Assembly: GCA_005877565.1 (NCBI GenBank)
Contig: VBOK01000015.1
Location: forward strand, 1 to 6,249
Source of the DNA: Nitrospirota bacterium
GTDB taxonomy: Bacteria; Nitrospirota; Nitrospiria; Nitrospirales; NS-4
Length of the DNA stretch: 6,249 bases
Reading direction: 5' to 3'
Numbering within the stretch: position 1 is the stretch's first letter; each line of letters begins with the position of its first letter. Positions 5,859-6,249 of the stretch are shown here, piece by piece. The position numbers were made by a program, and so were the translations under genes. The notes under the pieces were generated by a model that was given only the letters and a program-made list of their open reading frames with translations, was not told the origin of the DNA and did not search any database.

Positions 5859-6249
5859 GCGCCCGACTGATCCCAGCGAGCTCGGAGCGTCTGGCCATCG
5901 AGGGCGGCGTGCCGGTGCGCTCAGCGCCCTTCGCCCCTTGGCCCTTCTACGCACCGGACGAAATCGCGGCAGTCTCGCAGGTGCTCGCCTCCGGAAAAGT
6001 GAATTACTGGACCGGAGACGAGGCCCGGGCTTTCGAGCGGGATTATGCCGAGCATACCGGCTGCCGCCACGCCATTGCGCTCGCGAACGGCACGGCGGCG
6101 CTGGAGCTCGCTCTGCATGCGCTCGGCATCGGCGCCGGGGACGAGGTCGTCGTCCCGAGCCGCACCTTCATTGCGTGCGCGAGTTGCGCCGTCATGCGCG
6201 GCTGCAAACCGGTGTGTGCCGAAGTCGATCCGGCGAGCCAGAACGTCAC
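5855..6249 (+). CDS. DegT/DnrJ/EryC1/StrS-family sugar aminotransferase (5' part; continues past window)
   Basis: The first 131 codons of a PLP-dependent aminotransferase that converts a nucleotide-linked keto sugar to an amino sugar, usually with glutamate as donor. Recognisable elements are the N-terminal LAIEGGVPVR (13-22), VLASGKVNYWTGDEARAFE (about 43-61), the cofactor phosphate-binding region ALANGTAALELALHALGIG (about 75-93), and GDEVVVPSRTFIACASC, which leads into the second strand of the large domain. The catalytic PLP Lys lies further downstream, outside the window. The start overlaps the acyltransferase stop in ATGA, with GAGGG ten bases upstream. Next to PglC- and PglD-like genes a PglE-type role, giving UDP-4-amino-4,6-dideoxy-GlcNAc, is the natural inference. 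Other 3- or 4-aminotransferases of the same family cannot be excluded from this fragment. Confidence 0.92.
   Translation, partial: MSARLIPASSERLAIEGGVPVRSAPFAPWPFYAPDEIAAVSQVLASGKVNYWTGDEARAFERDYAEHTGCRHAIALANGTAALELALHALGIGAGDEVVVPSRTFIACASCAVMRGCKPVCAEVDPASQNV

Noticed and set aside
5349..5954. 201-codon leftward open frame
   Set aside because: It is antisense to the acyltransferase and the start of the aminotransferase. Its Arg/Ser-rich product is typical of shadow frames.
1..6249. tRNA, rRNA, CRISPR array, insertion sequence or attachment site
   Set aside because: I saw no regularly spaced repeats, transposase-like frames, terminal inverted repeats or cloverleaf-like segments. Nearly all of the window is accounted for by coding sequence.

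Overview
The window looks like part of a surface-polysaccharide (O-antigen, capsule or exopolysaccharide) biosynthesis locus from a GC-rich Gram-negative bacterium, most likely a proteobacterium. That placement is inferred from the protein families, the high G+C of the rightward genes and their tightly overlapping operon layout. Nothing in the window identifies a species.

The layout is divergent. On the left, two genes run leftwards: a three-domain sugar C-methyltransferase-like protein (2335 to 1175), followed by a large multi-pass membrane protein (1090 to beyond base 1) whose 3' end lies outside the window. The membrane protein is an uninterrupted 363-codon frame and is easily missed because it has no stop inside the window. 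The left arm is visibly less GC-rich than the right, which suggests the locus was assembled from parts of different origin. A 142-base divergent intergenic region (2336-2477) separates the arms. It carries a compact hairpin followed by a T-rich stretch in the leftward direction, and a weak sigma70-like promoter in the rightward direction.

On the right, five genes run rightwards with overlaps or gaps of a few bases: a family 2 glycosyltransferase (2478-3566), a family 4 glycosyltransferase (3563-4711), a small initiating phosphoglycosyl transferase of the PglC/WcaJ type (4720-5331), a PglD/NeuD-type sugar O/N-acyltransferase (5324-5858) and a DegT/DnrJ/EryC1/StrS sugar aminotransferase (5855 to beyond 6249). 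The last three, with the GT4 enzyme, resemble the pgl logic. The aminotransferase makes a 4-amino sugar nucleotide, the acetyltransferase caps the amine, the phosphoglycosyl transferase loads the sugar phosphate onto undecaprenyl phosphate, and the GT4 and GT2 enzymes extend the chain. The methyltransferase and membrane protein could supply decoration, polymerisation or another glycosyl transfer.

The most striking observation is that the acyltransferase gene is broken. Its N-terminal nucleotide-binding half and its C-terminal left-handed beta-helix half are in different frames, and the roughly 40-50 residues that normally join them are missing. This looks like an internal deletion that also shifts the frame. 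No RNA genes, CRISPR arrays or mobile elements were seen. I found no convincing new defence or regulatory system; the window is mostly recognisable polysaccharide machinery with a few local oddities.
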